A DNA stretch of 64,000 bases, taken from contig NZ_BMTL01000022.1 of assembly GCF_014649655.1 (NCBI RefSeq), forward strand, positions 1 through 64,000, in the 5' to 3' direction. Source of the stretch: Streptomyces humidus (GTDB taxonomy: Bacteria > Actinomycetota > Actinomycetes > Streptomycetales > Streptomycetaceae). Made by a program: the position numbers and the translations under genes. Below, in pieces: positions 48,770-57,845 of the stretch (the first letter of the stretch is position 1; the number at the start of each line of letters is the position of its first letter). Under the pieces are notes generated by a model, which was not told the origin of the DNA, ran no database searches, and saw only the letters and a list, made by a program, of their open reading frames with translations.

Positions 48770-50040
48770 CGGCGCGGACGGTGGCCGGCGCCGGGACGGG
48801 GCGGCCGGGCCCGCCCTCGCCGTACGCCCGGCCGCCGGTGGTCACGGGCATCGGTGTGCTGGCGGCCAACGGGTCGTCCACCGAGGAGTACTGGGCCGCC
48901 GTGCTGCGCGGTGACAGCGGCATCGCCCGGATCACCCTGTTCGATCCCGACGACTATCCCGCCCGTCTCGCGGGCGAGGTCAAGGGGTTCGACGCGCGGA
49001 AGTCTCTCCCGGGGCGGCTGCTGCCCCAGACGGACCGCATGACACGGCTGGCGCTGGTGGCGGCGGACGCGGCGATCGCGGACAGCGCCGTCGACGTGCC
49101 GGGCCTCGGGCGCTATGCCTGCGGTGTGGTCACCGCCGCGTCGGGGGGAGGTTTCGAGTTCGGACAGCGCGAGCTGGAGGCGCTGTGGAGCCGGGGCGGC
49201 GGTCATGTCAGCGCCTACCAGTCGTTCGCCTGGTTCTATCCCGTCAACACGGGTCAGATCTCCATCCGGCACGACATGCGCGGCGCCGGGGCGGCTCTTG
49301 TCGCCGAGCAGGCCGGCGGGCTGGACGCGGTGGCCAAGGCGTGCCGGCACGTCCGGGACGGCACGCCGTTCATGGTGACGGGCGGTGTCGACAGCGCCAT
49401 GTGTCCGTGGGGCTGGCTGTGCATGACCCGGTCCGGACGGCTCACCACCGTGCGGGATCCGCGTCGCGCCTATGTGCCCTTCGACCACGACGCGAGCGGC
49501 CTTGTGCCCGGCGAGGGCGGGGCTCTCCTCACCCTGGAGGACCCCGACCTGGCACGGACGCGCGGCGCCGTACCGTACGGCGCGATCGTCGGGTACGCCG
49601 CGACCTTCGACCCCCGGCCCGGTTCGGGCCGGCCGCCGGGGCTGCGTCGCGCCGTCGAACTCGCCCTCGACGAGGCCGGGTTGACGGCCGCGGACATCGA
49701 CGTCGTGTTCGCCGACGCGGCCGGACTCCCGGAACCGGACCGCATCGAGGCGGACACCCTGGCCGCGGTGTTCGGGCCACGGGCCGTGCCGGTGACCGCC
49801 CCCAAGACCATGACCGGCCGCCTGCTGGCCGGGGGCGGCGCGCTGGACGTGGCGACCGCGCTGCTCAGCCTCCGGGACGGGGTGATCCCGCCCACCGTGC
49901 ACATCGACCGCCCGGCCCATGCCGACGCGCTCGACCTGGTCACCGGGGCTCCGCGTGAGACGGCCCTCCGGTGCGCCCTGGTGCTGGCCCGGGGGTACGG
50001 CGGTCACAACTCCGCGCTGGTGGTGCGCCGGGCCGGCTGA
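48766..50040 (+). CDS. Chain length factor (KS-beta)
   Basis: A 424-residue partner of the KS. The active Cys is replaced by Gln182 (VAEQAGGLDAV), the mark of chain length factors, and the family segment SFAWFYPVNTGQISIRHDMR is present. It forms the KS heterodimer and gates chain length; length cannot be read with certainty from sequence, though an amidated decaketide would fit the surrounding genes. A Pro/Gly-rich leader of about 22 residues precedes the core. Confidence 0.95.
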   Translation: MTARTVAGAGTGRPGPPSPYARPPVVTGIGVLAANGSSTEEYWAAVLRGDSGIARITLFDPDDYPARLAGEVKGFDARKSLPGRLLPQTDRMTRLALVAADAAIADSAVDVPGLGRYACGVVTAASGGGFEFGQRELEALWSRGGGHVSAYQSFAWFYPVNTGQISIRHDMRGAGAALVAEQAGGLDAVAKACRHVRDGTPFMVTGGVDSAMCPWGWLCMTRSGRLTTVRDPRRAYVPFDHDASGLVPGEGGALLTLEDPDLARTRGAVPYGAIVGYAATFDPRPGSGRPPGLRRAVELALDEAGLTAADIDVVFADAAGLPEPDRIEADTLAAVFGPRAVPVTAPKTMTGRLLAGGGALDVATALLSLRDGVIPPTVHIDRPAHADALDLVTGAPRETALRCALVLARGYGGHNSALVVRRAG

Positions 50041-50157
50041 TCCGGCCGCCCCAGGTCCGTTCAGGCTCCCGCGGGCCGTCCGCACGGCCCGCGGGACAGC
50101 ACGCCACGCACTCCCCCGCGTTCCGCACCGCCGGAAGCGGCGATCCGAAGGAGACAC

Positions 50158-50427
50158 ATGTCCACGTTCACACTCGACGAACTCGTCCGTGTTCTGCGCG
50201 AGAGCGCCGGGGAGGAGGAGGGGGTCGACCTGGAGGGCGACATCCTGGACGTCCCGTTCGACGACCTCGGCTACGACTCGCTCGCCCTGCTGAACACCGT
50301 CATCGGCATCCAGCAGGCCGTGGGCGTCACGCTGCCCGACGACATCGTCTCGCAGGAGCTGACCCCTCGGCTGCTGCTGGACCTGGTCAACGGCCACATC
50401 GCCCGGCCCGCCGCCGGAAAGGCCTGA
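50158..50427 (+). CDS. Type II PKS acyl carrier protein
   Basis: An 89-residue ACP. Ser41 in LGYDSLALLN carries the phosphopantetheine arm; the DDIVSQELTPRLLLDLVN end is typical. Good GAAGGAG site before the ATG. It follows the CLF after a 117-base gap and precedes the amidotransferase by 4 bases, in one operon. Confidence 0.96.
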   Translation: MSTFTLDELVRVLRESAGEEEGVDLEGDILDVPFDDLGYDSLALLNTVIGIQQAVGVTLPDDIVSQELTPRLLLDLVNGHIARPAAGKA

Positions 50428-50431
50428 TCCC

Positions 50432-52282
50432 GTGTGCGGGATCAGCGGCTGGGTGGACTACCGGCTCGAGCTCCCTCGGCACCTCGACACCGTCCGCGCG
50501 ATGACCGGCACGCTCGCGTGCCGCGGTCCGGACGCCGAGGGCCTGTGGTGGGACCGCCACGCGGTGCTGGGGCATCGCCGGCTGTCCGTCATCGATCTCG
50601 AGGGAGGCGTCCAGCCCATGGTGGCGGACGCCTCCGGGCGCGCTCTGGCCTGTCTGAGCTTCTGCGGGGAGGTCTACAACTTCCCGGAGCTGCGAAGCGA
50701 GCTGGAGTCGCACGGGCACGTGTTCCGCACGGCGAGCGACACCGAGGTCGTGCTGCGCGGCTACCTGCAGTGGGGCGAGCGGCTGCCCGAGCGCCTCACC
50801 GGCATGTTCGCGTTCGCCGTCTGGGATCCCGAGCGGGCGGAACTCCTGCTCGTGCGCGACCGGATGGGCGTCAAACCGCTGTACTACTGGCCGACAGCGG
50901 ACGGTGTGCTCTTCGGCTCGGAGCCGAAGGCGGTCCTCGCCCATCCCACGGTCTCCCGCAGGGTGGACGCCGACGGGCTGTACGAGGTGCTCGACATGGT
51001 CCGGACCCCCGGCCAGGCGGTGTACGCCGGCCTGCACGAGGTACGGCCCGGCGAGCTGGTGCGCGTCCGGGCGAGCGGCCTGGTCCGGCGCCGGTACTGG
51101 ACGCTGGAATCGCGGGAGCACCCGGACGACCGGGAGACCACGATCGCCACGGTACGCCGGCTGCTCGAGGACACGGTGGCGCAGCAGATCGTCGCCGACG
51201 TGCCTTTGTGCACCCTGCTCTCGGGCGGTCTGGACTCCTCGGCGGTCACCGCGCTCACCGCACGTGCCCTGGAGGCCGAGGGGCGTGGTCCCGTGCGCTC
51301 GTTCGCGGTCGACTTCGCCGGGGCGCGGGACCGCTTCGCCGAGGACGCGGTGCGCACGTCGCCGGACACCCCGTTCGCCCGGGAGATGGCCCGGCACGTC
51401 GGCGCCGAGCACACCGAGGTGGTCATCGGCAGCGACGAGCTGACCTCTCCCGCGGTCAGGCGGGCCGTGCTCGCCGCGACCGACCTGCCGCCGGCGTACT
51501 GGGGCGACATGTGGCCGTCCCTGTATCTGCTCTTCAAGGCGGTGCGCGAACAGTCGACGGTGGCCCTGTCCGGCGAGTCGGCGGACGAACTCTTCGGCGG
51601 CTACCAGTGGTTCCGCAACCCGCGTGCGCTGGACGCGGAGACGTTCCCCTGGCTGACCGCGGGGTCCGCCCGCTACTTCGGCGGACTCGGCCTGCTCGAC
51701 ACCGGTCTCGTCGAGAAGATCGACGTCCCGGGCCGCCGGGCCGCCCGCTACGACCAGGCCCTCGCCGAGGTGCCCAGGCTGCCCGGTGAGACCGGGCGGG
51801 CGCGGCGGATGCGGGAGGTCGGTCATCTCAACCTGACGCGGTTCGTCCAGACGCTCCTGGACCGCAAGGACCGGATGAGCATGGCGGTCGGTCTCGAGGT
51901 GCGGGTGCCCTTCTGCGACCACCGGCTCGTGGAGTACGTCTTCAACGTGCCGTGGGAGATGAAGAGCTTCGACGGCCGGGAGAAGAGTCTGCTGCGGGCC
52001 GCCACGGCCGACCTGCTGCCGCCGTCGGTGGCCGGCCGCGTCAAGACGCCCTATCCCGCGACCCAGGACCCGGCCTACGAGCGGGCTCTCAAGGCGGAAC
52101 TGGCGGAGGTCGTCGCGGAGCCGTCCTCGCCCGTCCTGGCCCTGCTGGACATGGACCGGGTCCGACGCTGTCTGCGACGGTCCCCGGGGGACGTCAGCCG
52201 CCCCTACGACCGTGGCGGGCTGGAGATGGCGCTGTGGCTCAACTCCTGGCTCGACGCGTACGGGGTCGATCTGGTCCTGTGA
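50432..52282 (+). CDS. Asparagine-synthetase-like amidotransferase (OxyD-like)
   Basis: A 616-residue class II glutamine amidotransferase. The N-terminal glutaminase has Cys2 as nucleophile (MCGISGW) and the GVKPLYYW segment; the C-terminal synthetase half has the ATP pyrophosphatase loop TLLSGGLDSSAVTAL and SGESADELFGGYQWF. In type II PKS clusters this protein (OxyD and relatives) makes the malonamate starter that becomes the carboxamide of tetracyclines. Its place directly after the ACP, in the minimal-PKS operon, supports that role. GTG start. Confidence 0.93.
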   Translation: MCGISGWVDYRLELPRHLDTVRAMTGTLACRGPDAEGLWWDRHAVLGHRRLSVIDLEGGVQPMVADASGRALACLSFCGEVYNFPELRSELESHGHVFRTASDTEVVLRGYLQWGERLPERLTGMFAFAVWDPERAELLLVRDRMGVKPLYYWPTADGVLFGSEPKAVLAHPTVSRRVDADGLYEVLDMVRTPGQAVYAGLHEVRPGELVRVRASGLVRRRYWTLESREHPDDRETTIATVRRLLEDTVAQQIVADVPLCTLLSGGLDSSAVTALTARALEAEGRGPVRSFAVDFAGARDRFAEDAVRTSPDTPFAREMARHVGAEHTEVVIGSDELTSPAVRRAVLAATDLPPAYWGDMWPSLYLLFKAVREQSTVALSGESADELFGGYQWFRNPRALDAETFPWLTAGSARYFGGLGLLDTGLVEKIDVPGRRAARYDQALAEVPRLPGETGRARRMREVGHLNLTRFVQTLLDRKDRMSMAVGLEVRVPFCDHRLVEYVFNVPWEMKSFDGREKSLLRAATADLLPPSVAGRVKTPYPATQDPAYERALKAELAEVVAEPSSPVLALLDMDRVRRCLRRSPGDVSRPYDRGGLEMALWLNSWLDAYGVDLVL

Positions 52283-52307
52283 GCCGCGCGCGCTGGCGCG
52301 AGAGGAA

Positions 52308-52347
52308 CGCAGAGGCGCCACCCCGGATCCGGGGTGGCGCCTCTGCG
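52308..52347. terminator. 40-bp perfect palindrome between convergent genes
   Basis: Left half 52308-52327 (CGCAGAGGCGCCACCCCGGA) is an exact reverse complement of the right half 52328-52347. It ends the amidotransferase operon and the leftward E1 gene alike. Three CGTGGTGGGG copies follow (about 52346-52386). Confidence 0.85.
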
Positions 52348-52391
52348 TGGTGGGGCCCGCCGTGGTGGGGGCTGCCGTGGTGGGGAGCCCG

Positions 52392-53699
52392 CTAGCCCCG
52401 CTGGGCGACGAACTCCCTGACGGACCGGGCGACGTAGTCCACCATCTCGGTCGTCAGACCCGGGTAGACGCCGATCCAGAACGTCCGCTCGGTGACGACG
52501 TCGCTGTTGGCCAGTTCGCCCGCGACCCGGAACGGCTGGTCGAGGTAGCCGGGGTGGCGGGTGATGTTCCCCGCGAACAGCAGCCGCGTCCCGATCTTCC
52601 TCGACTCCAGGAAGCGCAGCAGTTCGTACCGGTCGAACGGCGCCTCGGGCAGGACGGTGATGGCGAAGCCGAACCAGCTCGGGTCGCTCCCCGGCGTGGC
52701 CCGGGGCAGCAGGAGCCCCGGGGTGGCGGCCAGGCCGTCGTGCAGCCGCTGCCAGTTGCGGCGCCGGAGGGCGCCGAACTCCTCCAGCCGGCTGAGCTGG
52801 CTGAGGCCGAGGGCCGCCTGCAGGTCCGTCGCCTTCAGGTTGTAACCGACGTGCGAGAACGTGTACTTGTGGTCGTAGCGCGGAGGCAGGTCGCCCAGCT
52901 GGTAGGCGTACCGCTTGCGGCAGGTGTCGTCCTCGCCCGGTTCGCACCAGCAGTCCCGGCCCCAGTCGCGCATGGACTCGACGATGCGCGCGAGCACCAG
53001 GTTGTCGGTGAGGACGCAGCCGCCCTCGCCGGTGGTGATGTGGTGGGCCGGATAGAAGCTGACCGTGGCGAAGTCGCCGAACGTGCCGGTGAACCGGCCG
53101 CGGTAGGTCGAGCCGACGGCGTCGCAGTTGTCCTCGATCAGGAAGAGCCCGTGCTCCTCCGCGATCGCGGCGACCTCCTCGACCTCGTACGGGTTGCCCA
53201 GCGCGTGCGCGATCATGATCGCGCGGGTCTTCGGGCCGATGGCGTCCCTGATCCGGTCGGGCGTGGTGTTGTAGGTGCCGAGTTCCACGTCGACGAAGAC
53301 GGGCACCATCCCCGTCTGCAGGATCGGGTTGACGGTGGTCGGGAATCCGGCGGCGACGGTGATGACCTCGTCCCCCGGTCGCAGCCTGCGGTCGCCGAGC
53401 TGCGGCGAGGTCAGGGACGACAGCGCGAGGAGATTGGCGGAGGAGCCCGAGTTCGTCATGTGCGCCTTGCGCAGCCCCAGCGCCCGGGCGAACTTCCGCT
53501 CGAACTTGCGGGACGTCACGCCGGCCGCGATGCGCATGTCCAGCGCGGCCTCCACGAGCGCCACCCGGTCCTCCTCCACGAGCGAGGCGCCGGACGGCCA
53601 CACCGGGGTCACTCCGGGAACGAACTCCGTTCGCTGCGAGGCTTCTTGGTGAAACTTGCGCACCGACTCCAGTATGAGCGCCCTGGTGTCGCTCGACAT
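52392..53699 (-). CDS. NDP-4-keto-6-deoxyglucose 3-dehydrase (E1 type)
   Basis: A 435-residue PMP-dependent, iron-sulfur dehydrase that removes the C-3 hydroxyl of a 4-keto-6-deoxyhexose. Two diagnostic features are exact: His220 replaces the PLP-binding Lys in SFYPAHHITTGEGG, and the [2Fe-2S] cysteines follow C192-x57-C250-x-C252-x7-C260. Together with the 2,3-dehydratase this gives 2,3,6-trideoxy sugars. No dedicated E3 reductase is seen in the window. It is transcribed alone to the left and has its start at ATG 53699. Confidence 0.95.
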   Translation of the reverse strand: MSSDTRALILESVRKFHQEASQRTEFVPGVTPVWPSGASLVEEDRVALVEAALDMRIAAGVTSRKFERKFARALGLRKAHMTNSGSSANLLALSSLTSPQLGDRRLRPGDEVITVAAGFPTTVNPILQTGMVPVFVDVELGTYNTTPDRIRDAIGPKTRAIMIAHALGNPYEVEEVAAIAEEHGLFLIEDNCDAVGSTYRGRFTGTFGDFATVSFYPAHHITTGEGGCVLTDNLVLARIVESMRDWGRDCWCEPGEDDTCRKRYAYQLGDLPPRYDHKYTFSHVGYNLKATDLQAALGLSQLSRLEEFGALRRRNWQRLHDGLAATPGLLLPRATPGSDPSWFGFAITVLPEAPFDRYELLRFLESRKIGTRLLFAGNITRHPGYLDQPFRVAGELANSDVVTERTFWIGVYPGLTTEMVDYVARSVREFVAQRG

Positions 53700-53912
53700 C
53701 TCTACCTCCCGTGGGTGCTGGGCCGGACGGTCGACGGGTGACCGGGAGCCGGCCTGCTCGGAGACAGCGTGGCGAGGGGTGCTCAAGAGCGCGTCTACGT
53801 TCGATGGAAGGGCCGCGGCCCGGCTCCAACACGGCACGAGGTGGTCACGAGACCCGGCACGTGTGATGGCTGCCGTCACCGAATCCCTCAACCACGGTCA
53901 GGGGCAACCGAC

Positions 53913-54788
53913 ATGAAAGGAATCGTGCTGGCGGGCGGAAGCGGAACGCGACTTTACCCGACTTCGCTGGCGGTCTCCAAGCAGCTGATCCCCGTCTACG
54001 ACAAGCCCACGATCTACTATCCGCTGTCGACCCTGATGCTCGCCGGGATCAGGGACATCCTCGTCATCTCGTCGCCGGCGGACCTGCCGCAGTTCCGCCG
54101 CCTGCTGGGCGACGGCAGCTCGCTGGGCCTGAACCTCGACTACGCGCAGCAGGACCGGCCCAACGGCCTTGCCGAAGCGTTCCTCATCGGCTCCGAGCAC
54201 ATCGGCTCCGACTCGGTGGCCCTCGTGCTGGGCGACAACATCTTCCACGGCCCGGGTTTCTCGGCCCTGCTCCAGGAGACGGCGCGCGACGTCGACGGCT
54301 GTGTGCTGTTCGGCTACATCGTCACCGATCCGCAGCGCTACGGAGTGGGCGAGGTGAACCCCGAGGGCCGGCTCGTGTCGATCGAGGAGAAGCCGAACGT
54401 CCCGAAGTCCAACCGGGCCATCACCGGGCTGTACTTCTACGACAACGACGTGGTGGACATCGCCAAGAACATCCGCCCGTCCGCGCGGGGCGAACTGGAG
54501 ATCACGGACGTCAATCTCACGTATCTGGCGGAGGACCGCGCACGGCTGGTGGACCTGGGGCGCGGCTTCACCTGGCTGGACACCGGCACGCCGGAGTCAC
54601 TGCTGACGGCCAGTCAGTACGTGCAGGTCCTGGAGAGCCGTCAGCACGTGCGGATCGCCTGTATCGAGGAGATCGCCCTGCACATGGGGTACATCGACGC
54701 CGACGCCTGTCACCGGCTCGGCGCGCGGCTCGCGGGCTCCGAGTACGGCAAGTACGTGCAGGAGGTGGCCAGCGGCTGGCCGGGCTGA
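53913..54788 (+). CDS. rfbA: Glucose-1-phosphate thymidylyltransferase
   Basis: A 291-residue RmlA/RfbA enzyme that makes dTDP-glucose from glucose-1-phosphate and dTTP, the first step of the deoxysugar route. MKGIVLAGGSGTRLYPTSLA at the start, the magnesium-binding LVLGDNIFHG and the sugar-binding EEKPNVPKSNRAITGLYFYD are all in place. Length is normal. ATG at 53913 follows the AGGGG site. Monocistronic, closed by the hairpin at 54827-54851. Confidence 0.96.
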   Translation: MKGIVLAGGSGTRLYPTSLAVSKQLIPVYDKPTIYYPLSTLMLAGIRDILVISSPADLPQFRRLLGDGSSLGLNLDYAQQDRPNGLAEAFLIGSEHIGSDSVALVLGDNIFHGPGFSALLQETARDVDGCVLFGYIVTDPQRYGVGEVNPEGRLVSIEEKPNVPKSNRAITGLYFYDNDVVDIAKNIRPSARGELEITDVNLTYLAEDRARLVDLGRGFTWLDTGTPESLLTASQYVQVLESRQHVRIACIEEIALHMGYIDADACHRLGARLAGSEYGKYVQEVASGWPG

Positions 54789-54826
54789 CCGGAGTCGTCC
54801 GACCGGACGCGAGGACGAGGACGAGT

Positions 54827-54851
54827 AACGGCCGGGCGAAGCCCGGCCGTT
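54827..54851 (+). terminator. Terminator of the thymidylyltransferase gene
   Basis: Perfect 11-bp stem AACGGCCGGGC / GCCCGGCCGTT with a GAA loop, about 40 bases after the stop. Confidence 0.8.
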
Positions 54852-54949
54852 CCCGTTCGAACGCGCCCGTGAGGCGCGTACGGCCCCGCCCACGGCTCCG
54901 CGGAACCGTGGGCGCGTGGGAGCCCCGCCTCAGCCGCGGGAGCACCGCC

Positions 54950-55606
54950 TCAGTCGATCAGACACGCCGCGGCCGCCTTGTTGACGGCGTCGATGCGCGA
55001 GACCGCCTGGAGCTTGGTGAACACGTTGCTGAGGTGACGCTTCACGGTGCCCTCGGTGATGTGGAGTTCGCGCCCTATCTGAGCGTTCGTCATGGCCTTG
55101 GCGACCAGCTCCACGATCTCCCGCTCACGGGCCGACAGGACCACCGGCCGGCCGTTCCCGGCCGCTTCGTCCGGGTCGCGTCCCCCGGCCGCGCGCCGGC
55201 CGTAGAAATGGACCATGCAGACGACCGAGACGAGGTACCGCAACGGGACCCCCTTGGAGAGGTAGGCCCGGACCCCGAGGCGCGTCAGTCTGCGCCCGGC
55301 CGTCCCCTCCCTGTCGTGCCCCAGCACCACCAGCTGGCCGCACGACATGCCCTCGAGCAGCACCGAAAGAAACCGCTCCGTCCTGCGCGAGACATTCTCG
55401 ACGCCCGCTAAGACCACGTCCGGCCGAACGTCCGGCAGGATTTTCAGGGCCTCCTTGAGCTCCTCACATTGCGCCACGATCTCCATGCCCGCCTCGCAGC
55501 CCAGCATGGACGTCAATCCGGCCCGATAAATAGTGTCCCTCTCGAGCACAAGCAACCGAATCGGTGCTGTCCCGTCGGATCCGACACCCTTCCCCGTATG
55601 TGACAC
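54950..55606 (-). CDS. LuxR/NarL-type regulator lacking the phosphorylation Asp
   Basis: A 218-residue regulator with a receiver-like domain (about 16-125) and a LuxR HTH (about 153-215; LSAREREIVELVAKAMTNAQ, IGRELHITEGTVKRHLSNVF). In the receiver the phospho-acceptor position reads VVLAGVEN, with Gly68 where DxxMP-type proteins have Asp, and the acidic pair at its start is ER instead of DD; the Lys (YLSKGVP) is kept. It is therefore an atypical orphan regulator, probably governed by ligand or protein contacts. It is divergent from the SARP gene across a 303-base region. Confidence 0.88.
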   Translation of the reverse strand: MSHTGKGVGSDGTAPIRLLVLERDTIYRAGLTSMLGCEAGMEIVAQCEELKEALKILPDVRPDVVLAGVENVSRRTERFLSVLLEGMSCGQLVVLGHDREGTAGRRLTRLGVRAYLSKGVPLRYLVSVVCMVHFYGRRAAGGRDPDEAAGNGRPVVLSAREREIVELVAKAMTNAQIGRELHITEGTVKRHLSNVFTKLQAVSRIDAVNKAAAACLID

Positions 55607-55909
55607 GCATCTGCCCCCGTCAAGCGTCCGACTCTAAAATCCAACCCAAATGCCAGGCAAAGTGGGTTTCATTTACCAGAGCTTTGCTTGCTCTTGAAGA
55701 AAATCGTTCCTCCCGCCGAAGTATGCCGTACCTCGAATCCCCGGGGCAACAGAGAACACCCATGATCAGCGGCGCGCCGACCGATCATTAACACGGAGAC
55801 CGGGGCGCTACATCCTTCGACACACACCCCTTGTCCTGACCATGGGTGGCATACAAGAGTCATCACCGGCGAGATATCTCGCCGGAACCATGGAGAATCG
55901 GGGGACTCA
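55607..55909. other. Divergent regulatory region between LuxR-type and SARP genes
   Basis: 303 bases without a gene, clearly A/T-richer than the rest of the cluster (especially 55630-55710). It must hold the promoters of both regulators. The only strong structure is the 20-bp palindrome at 55866-55885. Confidence 0.65.
55866..55885 (+). promoter_or_regulatory. Perfect 20-bp palindrome before the SARP gene
   Basis: CCGGCGAGATATCTCGCCGG, ending 24 bases before the SARP ATG. It may be an operator or an RNA hairpin in the 5' leader. Confidence 0.55.
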
Positions 55910-56803
55910 ATGGAATTCAAGGTACTGGGACCGATGGAAATCGCACACAATGATCTCGTGTGTACACCCACGGCACCCAAGACCCGGCGCACACTGGCCC
56001 TTCTGCTGTTCCGTGCAAACCAAGTGGTGGACACCACCGCGGTCATCGACGAACTCTGGAGCGAGAATCCTCCGCGCAGTTCGATGACAACAATGCAGAC
56101 GTACATTTACCAGCTGCGAAAGCTGTTCACCCGTGTGCTCGGAGAAAACGCCTCCGAGCGGCTCCTGGTGAGCCAGCCGCCCGGCTACTGCCTGCGCGTG
56201 GAACAGGATCAGCTGGATTTCCAGGTCTTCGAGCGCCTGGTCGCGGACGGGAGGGCGCTGCTCGCCGCAGGCCATCTGGAGAAGGCGTCCCGCACGTTGC
56301 GCCGGGCGCTGTCCCTGTGGCGCGGACGGGCCCTCGCCGACGTGTGCGCCGGCCGTCTCCTCGAGGGGCACACCGTGCATCTGGAGGAACTGCGCATCAC
56401 CACCCTGGAACTGCGCTGCCAGGCGGACCTGGAACTCGGCGCACACCGTGAACTGATTCCCGAACTCCGCTCGCTGGTGGCGGACTACCCGCTCAACGAG
56501 TGGTTCCACGCCCAGCTCATCATGGCGCTCCAGCACGTCGGACGGCGCGGTGAGGCACTCCAGGCGTACCAGTCGCTGTGGAAGGTGCTGGACCGGGAGC
56601 TGGGCATCCAGCCCTCCGGCACCCTCCAGCGGCTGCAGCGTGACCTCCTCACCGACGACCCCTCGGACGATCCGTGGTCGGCCCGGTCGCCGGAAGCCGA
56701 CGTGGCCCTGCTCACCCGGCCGCGCACCGACCCGAGGACGGCCGCCGGGCCTCGCCGGGGACCGGTGGCCCCGCCCCGGCCGGCGACGGGGCGCCGGCCC
56801 TGA
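55910..56803 (+). CDS. SARP-family pathway activator
   Basis: A 297-residue Streptomyces antibiotic regulatory protein. N-terminal OmpR-like winged helix (about 1-95; KTRRTLALLLFRANQVVDTT, MQTYIYQLRKLFTRVLGE) and a bacterial transcriptional activation domain (about 100-245; AYQSLWKVLDRELGIQPSGT). The C-terminal 50 residues are Pro/Arg-rich and disordered. Such proteins switch on type II PKS clusters by binding heptamer repeats near promoters. The ATG follows GGGGGA. Confidence 0.93.
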   Translation: MEFKVLGPMEIAHNDLVCTPTAPKTRRTLALLLFRANQVVDTTAVIDELWSENPPRSSMTTMQTYIYQLRKLFTRVLGENASERLLVSQPPGYCLRVEQDQLDFQVFERLVADGRALLAAGHLEKASRTLRRALSLWRGRALADVCAGRLLEGHTVHLEELRITTLELRCQADLELGAHRELIPELRSLVADYPLNEWFHAQLIMALQHVGRRGEALQAYQSLWKVLDRELGIQPSGTLQRLQRDLLTDDPSDDPWSARSPEADVALLTRPRTDPRTAAGPRRGPVAPPRPATGRRP

Positions 56804-56819
56804 GGCCGCCGCGCGGGGA

Positions 56820-57845
56820 TCAGGACCGGGCCGCCGCCGCGGCCCGGTCCACCGCGTCCACCAGCTCGGCCTGACGCAGGATGTCCTCGCCGTGCCGCTC
56901 GAAGTCCCCGCCGTCGAGGATCGTGCGGGCGAACTCCCCGGCGATCCGGGTGAACTGCCGCTCGCACGGCAGCGGTACCTCCTCGACACCGTCCTGCCGC
57001 TCGATCCTGACCACCGGAGCGTGCTCGTCCGGCGTGCTGTACGCCCTGTCCAGCCGCAGGTGGCCCTCGCTCCCCCACATCGCGTACCCGCTGCGGTAGG
57101 AGTGGTCGACGCCGAACACCAGGTGCGCCGGGACTCCCCGGGACGAGACCAGCAGGGCCGACCCCGCGATGGGCCGGGCGTCCCGCTCCGTCCGGCGCAG
57201 CTCGGCGCCGCAGACCCGCAGACCGTCTCCGAGGAACAGCCGCGCCGCCCGCAGCGGGTAGGCCGCCACCTCCGGCAGGGTGCTGGCGTACCGGGGCGCC
57301 GCGTCCGCTTCCGTGCCGGCCCTGGGTATGCCGAAGTACCCGTGGAACAGGCGGAGTTCACCGATCACGCCGTCCGCGAGGAGCCGGGCCACCTCGGCGT
57401 GCTGGGGATGGTGGAGGAACATGAAGCTCTCCATCAGCAGCAGCCGGCGCTCACGTGCCGCGGCGACCGCCTCGGCGGCCTCCGCGCGACCTGTGGCGAA
57501 GGGCTTCTCGCACAGCACGTGCTTGCCCGCCTCGAGCGCCCGGATCGTCCATTCGACGTGCAGCTCGGGCGGCAGCGGCAGATAGACCGCGTCGACGTCC
57601 TCGCGCTCCAGCAGCCGGTCGTAGCCGGTCACCGGCTCGCCGCCGAACCGGGCGGCGAAGGCCTCAGCCCGCGCGCCGTCCCGGCTGGCGACGGCCGCGA
57701 TCTCGACGAGCGGCTGATACGCCATCGAGGGCAGCATGCGGCGCTCCGCGATGCCGGCGCAGCCCAGCACCCCGACGCGCAGCCGACGCCCGCCGGCCTG
57801 TGGGTCGGGCACGGGCCCGCGCCCGCCGGACCGTGGGTCAGACAC
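56820..57845 (-). CDS. NDP-hexose 3-ketoreductase (Gfo/Idh family)
   Basis: A 341-residue Rossmann-fold oxidoreductase (LRVGVLGCAGIAERRMLPSM, then HVLCEKPF with the family Lys). It matches UrdT/LanT-type enzymes that reduce the 3-keto group left after C-2 deoxygenation. It is the last gene of the leftward sugar unit and overlaps glycosyltransferase E by 8 bases. A Gly/Pro-rich leader of about 20 residues precedes the core, so a later start is possible. Confidence 0.88.
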   Translation of the reverse strand: MSDPRSGGRGPVPDPQAGGRRLRVGVLGCAGIAERRMLPSMAYQPLVEIAAVASRDGARAEAFAARFGGEPVTGYDRLLEREDVDAVYLPLPPELHVEWTIRALEAGKHVLCEKPFATGRAEAAEAVAAARERRLLLMESFMFLHHPQHAEVARLLADGVIGELRLFHGYFGIPRAGTEADAAPRYASTLPEVAAYPLRAARLFLGDGLRVCGAELRRTERDARPIAGSALLVSSRGVPAHLVFGVDHSYRSGYAMWGSEGHLRLDRAYSTPDEHAPVVRIERQDGVEEVPLPCERQFTRIAGEFARTILDGGDFERHGEDILRQAELVDAVDRAAAAARS

